Source of the DNA: Achatina immaculata | Lineage: Eukaryota; Mollusca; Gastropoda; Stylommatophora; Achatinidae | Direction: 5' to 3' | Assembly (NCBI GenBank): GCA_009760885.1 | Contig: CM019721.1 | Location: forward strand, 23,265,146 to 23,329,145 | DNA: 64,000 nt | Shown: piece by piece, positions 9,948 to 21,311 of the stretch | How positions within the stretch are numbered: position 1 is the first letter of the stretch | Layout: every line of letters starts with the position of its first letter | Translations under genes and position numbers: made by a program | Notes under the pieces: model-generated | Databases searched by the model: none | What the model was told of the DNA's origin: nothing | Seen by the model: the letters and a program-made list of their open reading frames with translations, nothing else

Positions 9948-11653
9948 GCTAACACGGACATGTGCATAACTCTCCGCTAATAGGAATATGTGTATAACTC
10001 TCCCTAATAGGAACATGTGTATAACTCTCCCTAATAGGAACATGTGTATAACTCTCCCTAATAGGAACATGTGCATAACTCTCCCTAATAGGAACATGTG
10101 CATAACTCTCCCTAATAGGAACATGTGCATAACTCTCTGCTAACAGGCAAATGTACATAACTCTCCGCTAACAGGCAAATGTACATAACTGTCCGCTAAC
10201 AGGCACATGTGCATAACTCTACGCTAACAGGCACATGTGTATAACTCTCCGCTAACAGGCACATGTACATAACTCTACGCTAACAGGCACATGTGTATAA
10301 CTCTCCGCTAACAGGCACATGTGCATAACTGTCCGCTAACAGGGACATGTGCATAACTGTACGCTAACAGGCACATGTGTATAACTCTCCGCTAACAGGG
10401 ACATGTGTATAACTCTCCGCTACCAGGCACATGTACATAAATCTCCGCTAACAGGCACATGTACATAACTCTCCGCTAACAGGGACATTTGCATAACTCT
10501 CCTCTAACAGGGACATTTGCATAACTCTCCGCTAACAGGGACATGTGCATAACTCTCCGCTAACAGGGACATTTGCATAACTCTCCTCTAACAAGGACAT
10601 TTGCATAACTCTCTGCTAACAGGGACATATGTATAACTCTCCGCCAACAGGGACATGTGCATAACTGTCCGCTAACAGGGACATGTGTATAACTCTCCGC
10701 TAACAGGCACATATGCATAAGTATCCGCTAACAGGGACATGTGCATAACTCTCTGCTAACAGGGACATGTGCATAAACATCTGTTAACAGGGACATGTGC
10801 ATAACTCTCCGCTAACAGGGACATGTGCATAACTGTCCGCTAACAGGGACATGTGTATAACTGTCCGCTAAAAGGAACATGTGCATAACTATCCGCTAAC
10901 AGGGACATGTGCATAACTCTCCGCTAACAGGGACATTTGCATAACTCTCCGCTAACAGGGACATTTCCATAACTCTCTGCTAACAGGGACATGTGTATAA
11001 CTCTCCGCTAACAGGCACATGTGTATAACTCTCTGCTAACAGGCACATGTGTATAACTCTCCGCTAACAGGCACATGTGCATAACTCTCTGCTAACAGGG
11101 ACATGTGCATAAACATCTGTTAACATAGACATGTACATAACTCTCCGCTAACAGGGACATGTGCATAACTATCCGCTAACAGGGACATGTGTATAACTGT
11201 CCGCAAACAGGAACATGTGCATAACTCTCCGCTAACAGGGACATGTGCATAACTCTCCGCTAACAGGGACATGTGCATAACTCTCCGCTAACAGGCACAT
11301 GTGTATAACTCTCCGCTAACAGGCACATGTGCATAACTCTCTGCTAAAAGGCACATGTGTATAACTCTCCGCTAACAGGCACATGTGCATAACTGTCCGC
11401 TAACAGGGACATGTGCATAACTGTACGCTAACAGGCACATGTGTATAACTCTCCGCTAACAGGGACATGTGTATAACTCTCCGCTACCAGGCACATGTAC
11501 ATAAATCTCCGCTAACAGGCACATGTACATAACTCTCCGCTAACAGGGACATTTGCATAACTCTCCTCTAACAGGGACATTTGCATAACTCTCCGCTAAC
11601 AGGGACATGTGCATAACTCTCCGCTAACAGGGACATTTGCATAACTCTCCTCT
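9948..11653. repeat. 28-bp minisatellite, block 1
   Basis: The core is ACATGTGCATAACTCTCCGC followed by TAACAGGG. A 27-bp variant with CTCCCTAATAGGA occupies the first units (about 10000-10130). About 60 units are present, and variation is concentrated at a few positions (GTGC/GTGT, GGG/GGC, CTC/CTG). It ends abruptly at the 12-bp array. Confidence 0.95.
10290..10589. repeat. Higher-order repeat block within the 28-bp array
   Basis: The order of variant units here is repeated at 11354-11653. The offset is 1064 bases, exactly 38 units of 28. It includes the rare variants GTACGC, CTACCAGG and ATAAATCTCC in the same order. Confidence 0.9.
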
Positions 11654-11959
11654 AGATCTGAGTATAGATCTGAGTATAGATCTGAGTATAGATCTGAGTA
11701 TAGATCTGAGTATAGATCTGAGTATAGATCTGAGTATAGATCTGAGTATAGATCTGAGTATAGATCTGAGTATAGATCTGAGTATAGATCTGAGTATAGA
11801 TCTGAGTATAGATCTGAGTATAGATCTGAGTATAGATCTGAGTATAGATCTGAGTATAGATCTGAGTATAGATCTGAGTATAGATCTGAGTATAGATCTG
11901 AGTATAGATCTGAGTATAGATCTGAGTATAGATCTGAGTATAGATCTGAGTATAGATAA
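11654..11959. repeat. 12-bp tandem repeat, about 25 perfect copies
   Basis: GATCTGAGTATA repeats without a visible mismatch for about 305 bases. All frames are open, which explains the 107- to 122-codon open frames on both strands. It is the expanded counterpart of 8244-8303. Confidence 0.98.
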
Positions 11960-12040
11960 CACATAGTTTTGGCACAGTTCTGTTTTAGTTCTAGTACTGC
12001 GCTGGGAAGACTTCCAGATCTTTCTATGGTTAGTGAGAGT

Positions 12041-12556
12041 TGCTTTATTTATTTCACTCTTTATATCTTTATTTGTTCTACTCTTTATATCTTTATTTGT
12101 TCTACTCTTTATATCTTTATTTGTTCTACTCTTTATGTCTTTATTTATTCTACTCTTTATATCTTTATTTGTTCTACTCTTTATATCTTTATTTGTTCTA
12201 CTCTTTATGTCTTTATTTATTCTACTCTTTATATCTTTATTTGTTCTACTCTTTATGTCTTTATTTATTCTACTCTTTATATCTTTTTGTTCTAATCTTT
12301 ATGTCTTTATTTATTCCACTCTTTACATTCTTATTTGTTCTACTCTTTATGTCTTTATTTATTCTACTCTTTATGTCTTTATTTATTCTACTCTTTATAT
12401 CTTTATTTAATCTACTCTTTATGTCTTTATATTTATTCTACTTTATATATCTTTATTTGTTCTACTCTTTATGTCTTTATTTATTCTACTTTTTTATATA
12501 TTAATTTTTTCTACTCTTTATGTCTTTATTTATTCTACTCTTTATATCTTTATATG
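12041..12556. repeat. 24-bp tandem repeat, duplicate copy
   Basis: The same CTACTCTTTATRTCTTTATT-type units as 8384-8898, about 21 copies. Individual units are more homogeneous here than in copy 1. Confidence 0.95.
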
Positions 12557-13612
12557 TCCCTTCATCCGGTTCTAGTATGCTGCCCAGATATGTCAAGGTA
12601 TCCGATTCTGTTAGGTTTTGTTCATTAATTTGAACTTCGTTTACTTTCATTGTTTCTGACTTCTTTACATTGATGTTGAACCCCGCTAATCTGCCGGTGA
12701 GCAGTATGTAGTCACGTGTTTAAAAACCGAGGACTATAAGTAAACTGCCTGAGTCTATAATAATAAACAAAGGAAAGAGTGGAAGCCCATCATGAGATAA
12801 GCTTGAAGGGTTCATGTTTTTCCTCAGGTAAATCAGTATTTCTGTACCATAATATGATTTCTTTAACCGACATTTCTTCCAAATTTCCCTCAGCTAAAGA
12901 ACCAAGATAAAGATGATTTCCTTTGTTCTCCGGAGACATGAAACTGAGGTCTTGCCTGTGTCCAGATGTTATCATGGCACAGTGATACTGAACTGAACAG
13001 GAGGTAGTTAAGTTAGACGTGCTGAGAAAAAGTTCGCGGAGAGAAACTTTGTTGTTGAAAAGAGTTTGCTTTGGGGAAGGTTCAGTCAGAAATTTCCTTG
13101 GTTCTGGCTGCGTTTACTTTTCTGGTTAATTTTCTCTCTGTGTGTGTCTGTGTGTGTGTGTGTGTGTGTTTGGTCTTGTTTTTAGCTGTAAAATGTCCAG
13201 ATCTGATATAGGCAGGCTAGACGTTGTGTGTAGTGTGTGTGTGAGAGAGTGTGTGTGAGAGAGAGAGAGTGTGTGAGTGAGAGAGAGAGTGTGTTTATGA
13301 GAGAAAATATGTGTGTGAGAGAGACAGAAAAGCAGAAAGAAGAATGACAAATGATTAAGTCTGACCGACAAAGGATTAAGTCTGACCGACAAATGACTAA
13401 GTCTGATTGACAATTCATTCGGTTCCTGCTCATGTCGCCAGTTCCTCCTCAAACAAACTAGACAGGAAGTAAGTCTTGAAAACATGACCTGGTTCAGGTC
13501 ATTTAGATCATTAAAGAAGAAGAGGTCGGGTTGAGATACAGCAGGTACGTGGGAAAATATGCTTCCTTTTTTTTTAAACATCTGGTTTCCGTGGTAAGAA
13601 ATAGAGGAAAAA

Positions 13613-14480
13613 CTCTCCGCTAACACGGACATGTGCATAAGCCTCCGCTAACAGGGACACGTGCATAACTCTCCACTAACAGGGACACGTGCATAAGCCT
13701 CCGCTAACAGGGACATGTGCATAAGCCTCCACTAACAGGGACATGTGCATAAGCCTCCGCTAACAGGGACACGTGCATAACTCTCCACTAACAGGGACAT
13801 GTGCATAAGCCTCCGCTAACAGGGACATGTGCATAAGCCTCCGCTAACAGGGACATGTGCATAAGCCTCCACTAACAGGGACATGTGCATAAGCCTCCGC
13901 TAACAGGGACACGTGCATAACTCTCCACTAACAGGGACATGTGCATAAGCCTCCGCTAACAGGGACATGTGCATAAGCCTCCGCTAACAGGGACATGTGC
14001 ATAAGCCTCCGCTAACAGGGACATGTGCATAAGCCTCCGCTAACAGGGACATGTGCATAAGCCTCCACTAACAGGGACATGTGCATAAGCCTCCACTAAC
14101 AGGGACATGTGTATAACTCTCCACTAACAGGCACATGTGCATAACTCTCCGCTAACAGGGACATGTGTATAACTGTCGGTTAACAGGGACATGTGCATAA
14201 CTATCCGCTAACAGGGACATGTGCATAACTCTCCGCTAACAGGGACATGTGCATAACTCTCCGCTAACAGGAACATGTGCATAACTCTCCTCTAACAGGA
14301 ACATGTGTATAACTCTCCGCTAACAGGGACATGTGTATAACTCTCCGCTAACAGGCACATGTGTATAACTCTCCGCTAACAGGAACATGTGCATAACTCT
14401 CCTCTAACAGGAACATGTGTATAACTCTCCGCTAACAGGGACATGTGTATAACTCTCCGCTAACAGGCACATGTGCATAA
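13613..14480. repeat. 28-bp minisatellite, block 2
   Basis: Continues the 28-bp family. The first part (to about 14100) uses a distinct subfamily with GCATAAGCCTCCGCTAACAG or CCACTAACAG. The last part returns to the ordinary type before the retroelement junction at 14481. Confidence 0.95.
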
Positions 14481-15068
14481 CTATGGAAACCATACCATAC
14501 AGTATTGGAGAAGCTAACACCAGTTACGTACGTAATAAAGAACCAATTAACCGGGCATACGTTGAAAACACACGTGAAATACTTAAGTTTAGCAGATACA
14601 GATTGGGACATACCAACAACTGCATCAAAACGAAGGAAATCAACTTATGTAGTAGCTCCAGAAGAAGAAGATGAGAGGAGTAGCAGTGTTAGCGACTCTA
14701 CCCCAGATACAGATACCGAGGCAGACCCTGGGGGTGACACTAAGATCAGCTACAAAAGAAGGAAACAGGTGAGGAGAGACTACGCAGCCGGACAGTCCAC
14801 TTCGAGGAATGAATCACACGGAGAACAGAACCGGACGGCCTCCAAAAATATTCCGAGGAGTCACAGGGCAGGACAAAAGTCTCAACAGATAACAGCAAAG
14901 AATAAGGTTAAAAGTAACAATCAGTTACAATATTATAGTTTGACGTCGTCATCAGATAGTGACACTATTACATACAACTGTGAGACTGAGTCGTATGAAT
15001 CCGATAGTAGCACTATAAGTTATATGAGTGATATAAGCACACCTACCAGCGACAGACAGACAACGTGA
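14481..15068 (+). pseudogene. Ty3/gypsy-type Pol C-terminus (integrase end), copy A
   Basis: Starting right at the array junction, the frame reads LWKPYHTVLEKLTPVTYVIK, then NQLTGHTLKTHVKYLSLADT. This is the C-terminal domain style of Ty3/gypsy integrases (GPY/F-like followed by a chromo-like tail). A Ser/Asp/Glu-rich tail ends at TGA (15066). All upstream Pol (protease, reverse transcriptase, RNase H, catalytic integrase) is missing, replaced by the 28-bp array. There is no ATG at the head of the homology, so this is a truncated fragment. Confidence 0.7.
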
Positions 15069-15554
15069 CTAAGTTAGGCTGCTTAGAGACCAGAAATGAA
15101 CCTAGCAAACGGGCTGCGAATGGAGGACCTATAGACAGATCAGACGGGACGAGCAAGGTGAAGGATGTAATTAAACGATTCAATAATTGAACTTGATAAC
15201 TGAATGCGACAAGATAAGGACAAATTACTCTTGGATTCACAGGTTTCATATTACTGTAGATAGATGTGGATATAGATGAGTATATGGTATTGTTAATGTT
15301 GAAATGCTCAGAAATTGAGAGTGTTAGTAGCATAACACTCTATGTATCTTTTGTATGGTGAATAATAATGTAATATTGCATATTTTTTGTATGATGAATG
15401 AAGTGCATATACAATATTTTTTTGAGATATGGAAACAAACTTTTCATTTGTATTAAGAAGAGAGGGTGAGATGTTTGGGTGTTGCCAGATTGTTTAGTGG
15501 AACCGAGAAGGTTGTGTTGTGATTATCAATACGAGGATACCCTCACCACTAAAA

Positions 15555-15836
15555 ATGGTTGGCATAGAGGATGGAGACCCAAGAGTTATCATGATAGAGG
15601 AGTACTTGGGGGGTAAAATAATTGAAGTCAGTGGAACAAATTTCGTGAGAATACGATGGGAGTATTCTGGTCTTTCAGGAACCAGTACATCACATTTCAC
15701 ACTGAGTATGTATCAGGGAATGTGTATGAGATATCCTATGGTTGCCGTTGATGATGAGAAACGGGAGGTTTGTCGAATGAAAATTCATCATAAGGTCAAT
15801 AAAGTGATTTGTTTTGAGGTTGGGCCTCAAATGTAA
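15555..15836 (+). CDS. Unrecognised 93-codon ORF in retroelement 3' region, copy A
   Basis: Begins MVGIEDGDPRVIMIEEYLGG and ends CFEVGPQM. It lies between the Pol end and the polypurine tract. The position would suit a third ORF, but I recognise no envelope, membrane segment or other domain. Four copies exist in the window (also 17318, 19272 and 21945 on the minus strand). All residue differences I noticed between copies are nonsynonymous, which argues against strong protein-level constraint. It may be non-coding. Confidence 0.4.
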   Translation: MVGIEDGDPRVIMIEEYLGGKIIEVSGTNFVRIRWEYSGLSGTSTSHFTLSMYQGMCMRYPMVAVDDEKREVCRMKIHHKVNKVICFEVGPQM

Positions 15837-16073
15837 TGACAAATTATTTTTGGTCATTTGAAAGAATGTATGTTTTTATTTTTCTTGAGTATGTATGGGA
15901 ATACACTTTGATGCAGAATATGTAATCTAAAGAAGAAGAATGAATTTATGTTTTATGGGCATGTGTAACAAGATGTAACTATTATTTTACATATTTTTCT
16001 ATGATGGTTCAGAGTTATTGAGAGAATGTAACTACCATGTAATTGCTTAAAGCAGTCGATATAGCTGACAGTT

Positions 16074-16243
16074 AACTCTCCGCTAACAGGGACATGTGTA
16101 TAACTCTCCGCTAACAGGCACATGTGTATAACTCTCCGCTAACAGGAACATGTGCATAACTCTCCTCTAACAGGAACATGTGTATAACTCTCCGCTAACA
16201 GGGACATGTGTATAACTCTCCGCTAACAGGCACATGTGCATAA
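16074..16243. repeat. 28-bp minisatellite, duplicated 6-unit block
   Basis: Identical to 14311-14480, carried along in the tandem duplication. Confidence 0.95.
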
Positions 16244-16831
16244 CTATGGAAACCATACCATACAGTATTGGAGAAGCTAACACCAGTTACGTACGTAATA
16301 AAGAACCAATTAACCGGGCATACGTTGAAAACACACGTGAAATACTTAAGTTTAGCAGATACAGATTGGGACATACCAACAACTGCATCAAAACGAAGGA
16401 AATCAACTTATGTAGTAGCTCCAGAAGAAGAAGATGAGAGGAGTAGCAGTGTTAGCGACTCTACCCCAGATACAGATACCGAGGCAGACCCTGGGGGTGA
16501 CACTAAGATCAGCTACAAAAGAAGGAAACAGGTGAGGAGAGACTACGCAGCCGGACAGTCCACTTCGAGGAATGAATCACACGGAGAACAGAACCGGACG
16601 GCCTCCAAAAATATTCCGAGGAGTCACAGGGCAGGACAAAAGTCTCAACAGATAACAGCAAAGAATAAGGTTAAAAGTAACAATCAGTTACAATATTATA
16701 GTTTGACGTCGTCATCAGATAGTGACACTATTACATACAACTGTGAGACTGAGTCGTATGAATCCGATAGTAGCACTATAAGTTATATGAGTGATATAAG
16801 CACACCTACCAGCGACAGACAGACAACGTGA
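16244..16831 (+). pseudogene. Ty3/gypsy-type Pol C-terminus, copy B
   Basis: Identical in encoded sequence to copy A at 14481-15068. In this copy the sequence continues through an LTR-proximal region into an LTR at 18000, so the original orientation and order (Pol end, small ORF, polypurine tract, LTR) can be read here. Confidence 0.7.
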
Positions 16832-17317
16832 CTAAGTTAGGCTGCTTAGAGACCAGAAATGAACCTAGCAAACGGGCTGCGAATGGAGGACCTATAGACA
16901 GATCAGACGGGACGAGCAAGGTGAAGGATGTAATTAAACGATTCAATAATTGAACTTGATAACTGAATGCGACAAGATAAGGACAAATTACTCTTGGATT
17001 CACAGGTTTCATATTACTGTAGATAGATGTGGATATAGATGAGTATATGGTATTGTTAATGTTGAAATGCTCAGAAATTGAGAGTGTTAGTAGCATAACA
17101 CTCTATGTATCTTTTGTATGGTGAATAATAATGTAATATTGCATATTTTTTGTATGATGAATGAAGTGCATATACAATATTTTTTTGAGATATGGAAACA
17201 AACTTTTCATTTGTATTAAGAAGAGAGGGTGAGATGTTTGGGTGTTGCCAGATTGTTTAGTGGAACCGAGAAGGTTGTGTTGTGATTATCAATACGAGGA
17301 TACCCTCACCACTAAAA

Positions 17318-17599
17318 ATGGTTGGCATAGAGGATGGAGACCCAAGAGTTATCATGATAGAGGAGTACTTGGGGGGTAAAATAATTGAAGTCAGTGGAAC
17401 AAATTTCGTGAGAATACGATGGGAGTATTCTGGTCTTTCAGGAACCAGTACATCACATTTCACACTGAGTATGTATCAGGGAATGTGTATGAGATATCCT
17501 ATGGTTGCCGTTGATGATGAGAAACGGGAGGTTTGTCGAATGAAAATTCATCATAAGGTCAATAAAGTGATTTGTTTTGAGGTTGGGCCTCAAATGTAA
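17318..17599 (+). CDS. Unrecognised 93-codon ORF, copy B
   Basis: Same sequence as 15555-15836. It is followed after about 250 bases by a polypurine motif and, 0.4 kb further, by the LTR start. Confidence 0.4.
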   Translation: MVGIEDGDPRVIMIEEYLGGKIIEVSGTNFVRIRWEYSGLSGTSTSHFTLSMYQGMCMRYPMVAVDDEKREVCRMKIHHKVNKVICFEVGPQM

Positions 17600-17847
17600 T
17601 GACAAATTATTTTTGGTCATTTGAAAGAATGTATGTTTTTATTTTTCTTGAGTATGTATGGGAATACACTTTGATGCAGAATATGTATAATCTAAAGAAG
17701 AAGAATGAATTTATGTTTTATGGGCATGTGTAACAAGATGTAACTATTATTTTACATATTTTTCTATGATGGTTCAGAGTTATTGAGAGAATGTAACTAC
17801 CATGTAATTGCTTAAAGCAGTCGATATAGCTGACAGTTAACATTCTG

Positions 17848-17998
17848 ACTTAAACAAGGGGAGGTGACCGCAAAGTGATTTTTGTTGGTACTGTGGTCCA
17901 CATGGAAATATATTTTGGTAGCTCATTACTTACAAGGCACTTTGCTAGTTTTTTTGTGTAGTCATAATGTTAACAATATGACTTAAACGAGGGGAGGT
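17848..17998 (+). promoter_or_regulatory. Duplicated polypurine tract before LTR
   Basis: ACTTAAACAAGGGGAGGT at about 17848 and ACTTAAACGAGGGGAGGT at 17981 lie 133 bases apart, each preceded by GTTAACA. The second ends directly before TGTAGC, the LTR start, as expected for the primer of plus-strand DNA synthesis. The first could be a second (internal) primer or a simple local duplication. The same pair occurs near 19750/19885 and in reverse near 21320/21455. Confidence 0.65.
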
Positions 17999-17999
17999 A

Positions 18000-18588
18000 T
18001 GTAGCATAGCCTTGTAAGTAATGATTATAGTTATTATAATTATTATTATTATTATTATTATTGTTATTATTAGTGACATGATCAGGAATAAAGAATGTAT
18101 TGGGGGGCAGAGAAGGGATAGTTAGAAGGACGAAGAACGGATACTCGGTACTTCAAAGACCTGATCAAAGGTAAACCGAATCGACATGGGTACGCCGATA
18201 GATCGTAACATTGCGACTTCACGCACACCTGCAGTAGCCGAGGGGGAACAATTGACCAGTAGATCAAACGACTGAACAGAGAACGGACTAGGTCCCGAAG
18301 CAGGTAACATGAAAGAGATGGTGGACTTGTTAATGGGAGGTAACAATTAGACGACGGAGATGAAAGAGACTAAAGCGAAGACGCCAGTTGCGACCGGTTT
18401 TGGCGTGGTCAGAACTTACGAATATAAAGAAGGGAGGAGGATTCAGGAAGGCCGGCGAAGAGCAGATAGGGGTTCTGGGAGAGGAGGAGAAAGAGAGAGA
18501 GACGCAGAGAGGAGGGGAAGAGGCATTCAGCAAGAGAAATGTAGAGATAGAGACATAGTGTTAGATTGAACTAGTGTAGCAAGAGATC
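18000..18588 (+). mobile_element. LTR 1 (truncated)
   Basis: Starts TGTAGCATAGCCTTGTAAGT after the polypurine tract and contains a (TTA)n run. Similarity to the LTR at 19906 stops after about 590 bases at GCAAGAGATCG. It differs more from the other three LTRs than they do from each other, so it may be an older or different subfamily. Confidence 0.7.
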
Positions 18589-18970
18589 GCACAGAGCTAT
18601 GGCCACTTTAAGAAAAACGAGAAATGTACTGAACAGATGAAATTTCAGAATAAGAAATATAACAAAGATGAAACGACAGAGTAAAATGATCATTAATATT
18701 CTTTTTACTGATGTGAGGAATCAAGAGGATGTGTGATTTCTTTTTATTTACCATAAGGGTTTATTAACTTTACATCTTATAAATGCTGGTAGGTTGACGG
18801 GAGCACAATTACGAGGTTGCTACATTTTTTTGGGGGATGCAAAGGTTTCAAACTGATGTACATACAGGTATACATATCTTGAGGATAATGTGACTTAATT
18901 TTTTTATGTTTATGAGACGAGACTAATATGGCTCGCATTGATGATGTACAATTTTTGCATTTGCTACTAT
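18589..18970. other. Internal retroelement sequence, no ORF recognised
   Basis: Unique sequence between the truncated LTR 1 and the repeated 3' region. It includes a GGTAGGTTGACGGGAGCAC stretch and poly-T runs. No coding or structural motif was recognised. Confidence 0.4.
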
Positions 18971-20345
18971 GGTATTACTAATGTTGAAATGCTCAGAAAT
19001 TGAGAGTGTTAGTAGCCTACCACTCTATGTATTTTTTTATGGTGAATAATAATGTAATATTGCATAATTTTGTATGATGAATGAAGTGCCTACACATTTT
19101 TTGAGATATGGAAACAAACTTTTCATTTGTATTAAGAAGAGTAGGGTGAGATGTTTGGGTGTTGCCCGATTGTTTAGTGGAACCGAGAAGGTTGTGTTGT
19201 GATTATCAATACGAGGATACCCTCACCACTAAAAATGGTTGGCATAGAGGGATGGAGACCCAAGAGTTATCATGATAGAGGAGTACTTGGGGGGTAAAAT
19301 AATTGAAGTCAGTGGAACAAATTTCGTGAGAATACGATGGGAGTATTCTGGTCTTTCAGGAACCAGTACATCACATTTCACACTGAGTATGTATCAGGGA
19401 ATGTGTATGAGATATCCTATGGTTGCCGCTGATGATGAGAAACGGGAGGTTTGTCGAATGAAAATTCATCATAAGGTCAATAAAGTGATTTGTTTTGAGG
19501 TTGGGCCTCAAATGTAATGACAGTATTTTTGGTCATTTGAAAGAATGTATGCTTTTCTTTTTGAGTGTGTATGAGACATCATTTTGATGTAGAAGAGCAG
19601 CCATGAATTAATGTCTTACTGGAAATTTTTTTGAACAAGATACAAATATGGTGATACATGTTTTCTTTTTATGATAATTATGAATGGTATATTGACAGAA
19701 TGTGGTTACCATGTTTATGGAGATGTAGTCGGTACCGTTAACATTCTGACTTAAACGAGGGGAGGTGACCGCAAAGTGATTTTTGTTGGTACTGTGGTCC
19801 ACATGGAAATACATTTTGGTAGCTCATTACTTACAAGGCACTTTGCTAGTTTTTTTTTTTTTTTGAGTCATAATGTTAACAATATGACTTAAACGAGGGG
19901 AGGCATGTAGCATAGCCTTGTAAGTAATGATTATAGTTATTATAATAATTATTATTATTATTATTATTAGTGACATGATCAGGAATAAAGAATGTATTGG
20001 GGGGCAGAGAAGTTATAGTTAGAGGAGCGAGGAACGGATACTCGGTACTTCAAAGACCTGATCAAAGGTAAAACCGTATCGATAGATCTGATAGATCGTG
20101 AGAGTGGTCCAGTTCTAGAGGTGCGACTTCGCGCACACCTGCAGTAGCCGAGGGGGAACAATTGACCAGTAGATCAAACGACTGAACAGAGAACGGACTA
20201 GGTCCCGAAGCAGATAACATGAAAGAGATGGTGGACTTGTTAATGGGAGGTAACAATTAGACGACGGAGATGAAAGAGACTAAAGCGAAGACGCCAGTTG
20301 CGACCGGTTTTGGCGTGGTCAGAACTTACGAATATAAAGAAGGGA
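18970..20345 (+). repeat. Left arm of 1.4-kb inverted repeat
   Basis: Reverse complement of about 20878-22260. The arm contains the small ORF, both polypurine motifs and about 440 bases of LTR. The loop is 20346-20877. Confidence 0.9.
19272..19517 (+). pseudogene. Small retroelement ORF, copy C (frameshifted N-terminus)
   Basis: Relative to copies A and B one extra G (near 19250) separates the MVGIEDGDP start from the MIEEYLGGKIIEV body, leaving an 81-codon frame. One further change alters Val to Ala in MVAADDEK. Confidence 0.5.
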
Positions 20346-20877
20346 GGAGGATTCAGGAAGGCCGGCGAAGAGCAGATAGGGGTTCTGATAGAGGAGGAGA
20401 AAGAGAGAGAGACGCAGAGAGGAGGGGAAGAGGCATTCAGCAAGAGAAATGTAGAGATAGAGACATAGTGTTAGATTGAACTAGTGTAGCAAGAGATCGT
20501 ACAGTAATTGTTACCAAGAGCTTTTGTATTACTGAATATTGTGAACGCTGCTTAAATACTGCTTGTAGAATTATGAGAATTATGAGAATTATGATATTGT
20601 GATTTTGTGAGATTTCGTGCTACTATGATGAAAATAATGAAATGTGTATAATCTTGCCTATGCCTATTATTACAAGTGAGTTATCAGCTATACGTATTGA
20701 TCATATTGATATTATTTGTCAAATTAAAATGAATCAGTGAAATGTTCATGAGAAATAATCTATTGCCATGTATGTGAAACTTCGACGTGTGATGTACCAA
20801 GGTGAGATGTGATGATAATAGAACATCTTCTTGAACAATAATAGGAAATCAAATAAAGATAAAACATTGTTAAACTC
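19906..20877 (+). mobile_element. LTR 2
   Basis: Begins TGTAGCATAGCC directly after ACGAGGGGAGGCA. It runs about 0.97 kb, matching the minus-strand LTR at 23980-24999 up to AATAGAACAT. It ends with AAAACATTGTTA, where it meets the inverted LTR 3. Internal A/G-rich open frames are not protein-coding. Confidence 0.75.
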
Positions 20878-21311
20878 CCTTCTTTATATTCGTAAGTTCT
20901 GACCACGCCAAAACCGGTCGCAACTGGCGTCTTCGCTTTAGTCTCTTTCATCTCCGTCGTCTAATTGTTACCTCCCATTAACAAGTCCACCATCTCTTTC
21001 ATGTTACCTGCTTCGGGACCTAGTCCGTTCTCTGTTCAGTCTTTGATCTACTGGTCAATTGTTCCCCCTGGGCTACTGCATGTGCGCGCGAAGTCGCACC
21101 TCTAGAACTGGACCACTCTCACGATCTATCAGATCTATCGATACGGTTTTACCTTTGATCAGGTCTTTGAAGTACCGAGTATCCGTTCCTCGCTCCTCTA
21201 ACTATAACTTCTCTGCCCCCCAATACATTCTTTATTCCTGATCATGTCACTAATAATAATAATAATAATAATTATAATAACTATAATCATTACTTACAAG
21301 GCTATGCTACA
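20878..21311 (-). mobile_element. LTR 3 (3' LTR, truncated)
   Basis: The LTR start TGTAGC is the complement of 21306-21311. Similarity ends at the GAATATAAAGAAGGGA word (20878), about 590 bases short of the full LTR. It joins LTR 2 tail-first. Confidence 0.75.

Larger units (their letters stand above)
11654..12715 (-). pseudogene. Decayed LINE reverse transcriptase fragment, duplicate copy
   Basis: This is the second copy of the 8244-9056 LINE segment. INVKKSETMKVN and TYLGSILEPDEGT are encoded at 12558-12715 on the minus strand, followed by the 24-bp array (12041-12556), the KIWKSSQRSTRTK linker (11960-12040) and the 12-bp array. The downstream part present in copy 1 (KLSSFH, IYWP, GRP) is absent. 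The 28-bp array abuts the 12-bp array directly instead. Confidence 0.8.
11654..13612. repeat. Segmental duplication, copy 2
   Basis: Counterpart of about 8240-9945. The interval 12716-13600 holds the same unassigned sequence, GT/GA microsatellites and TTAAGTCTGACCGACAAA repeats. A 61-codon minus-strand open frame at 12790-12975 (9132-9317 in copy 1) differs by few residues, as expected from recent duplication. It has no recognisable domain. Confidence 0.9.
14311..17838. repeat. Exact 1.76-kb tandem duplication
   Basis: 14311-16073 and 16074-17838 are the same sequence in direct succession: about 170 bases of 28-bp array plus about 1.6 kb of LTR-retroelement 3' sequence. The only difference I found is an extra TA (near 15920 versus 17685). 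The open frames are identical in both. The junction at 16070-16074 lies in a shared TTAAC/ATAAC word. Confidence 0.95.

Noticed and set aside
9948..11653. CRISPR-like array of 28-bp repeats
   Set aside because: Units are directly adjacent with no unique spacers, and the surrounding sequence is eukaryotic transposon DNA. It is a minisatellite.
11596..11975. Four overlapping open frames of 107-122 codons
   Set aside because: All come from the perfect 12-bp repeat, which has no stop in several frames.
18360..20479. 69-codon Arg/Glu-rich frame found in each LTR
   Set aside because: It lies wholly within LTR sequence and is composition-driven. The inverted copies break it.
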